Shown here one piece after another: positions 63,976 to 64,000 of a stretch of DNA of 64,000 nucleotides; the first letter of the stretch is position 1; the number at the start of each line of letters is the position of its first letter. The notes below the pieces were generated by a model that had not been told where the DNA came from, searched no databases, and was given only the letters and a program-made list of their open reading frames with translations. Source of the DNA: Burkholderiaceae bacterium 16 (GTDB taxonomy: Bacteria > Pseudomonadota > Gammaproteobacteria > Burkholderiales > Burkholderiaceae). The stretch spans positions 37,693 to 101,692 of the forward strand of contig JYOD01000057.1 of assembly GCA_000955785.1 (NCBI GenBank), given 5' to 3'. A program made the position numbers and the translations under genes.

Positions 63976-64000
63976 AGGGGGGGTGTCAGGATTTTTGTGT

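Overview
The window is about 64 kb of high-GC DNA. It reads as a chromosome or megaplasmid segment from a beta-proteobacterium of the Burkholderiales, most likely Cupriavidus or a close relative such as Ralstonia. This rests on G/C-ending codon use, a groESL operon with a textbook CIRCE element, a Burkholderiales-style Tad pilus cluster, and the type of regulators present. The genus is inference. I see no tRNA, rRNA, CRISPR array or intact insertion sequence.

Layout. 0-9.7 kb holds a Tad (Flp) pilus locus in two halves: the tail of an upstream gene, a small lipoprotein, cpaE, cpaF, tadB and tadC on +, and two TadE-like pseudopilins plus a TadG-like protein on -. An HTH/coiled-coil gene and a metallophosphoesterase lie between them. 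10-12.3 kb is groESL. 12.6-27 kb is an accessory region centred on a bufferin-type (gig-like) metal-peptide system. It has two DUF2282 precursor genes, a DUF692 (MNIO) modifying enzyme, its DUF2063 partner and a DoxX protein, interleaved with a two-component system, an NDH-2-like oxidoreductase, a patatin, a YeeE/YedE transporter, a class III cyclase, a class II cyclic-nucleotide phosphodiesterase and a PAS-GAF sensor. An LRAT-domain gene at 26.5 kb begins with the start of a DUF2282 gene. The region ends at a perfect 52-bp palindrome at 27.05 kb.

27-36.9 kb holds a secreted protein of unknown function, a quinone oxidoreductase with a LysR regulator, a Crp/Fnr regulator, a 2OG-Fe(II) oxygenase, an ArsR regulator, and a CuA-type cupredoxin plus Tat-exported metallophosphoesterase. 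That last pair is divergent from an ECF sigma/anti-sigma pair, and both sides carry the same GGGAATAAAC motif. 36.9-41.6 kb holds a two-subunit molybdenum hydroxylase (IorAB-like), an acyltransferase and a SnoaL-like protein. 42-50.7 kb holds a large MASE1-PAS-GGDEF-EAL protein and dctA-dctB-dctD with a sigma-54 promoter candidate. 51.4-54.8 kb holds an HTH/pseudo-receiver regulator, then an ornithine cyclodeaminase-type and an amidinotransferase-type gene divergent from an Lrp/AsnC gene with palindromic operators. 54.8-58 kb holds a ClC channel divergent from an HPP-CBS protein. 58.4-63.1 kb holds a permease and a pqiA-pqiA-pqiB-pqiC lipid-transport operon. The end holds a nucleoside 2-deoxyribosyltransferase-like gene and two 60-bp direct repeats.

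The most unusual part is 14-27 kb. Bufferin/gig components that normally form one compact operon are split into two blocks around a two-component system, a second precursor gene is present, and a third precursor head is fused to an unrelated LRAT domain.
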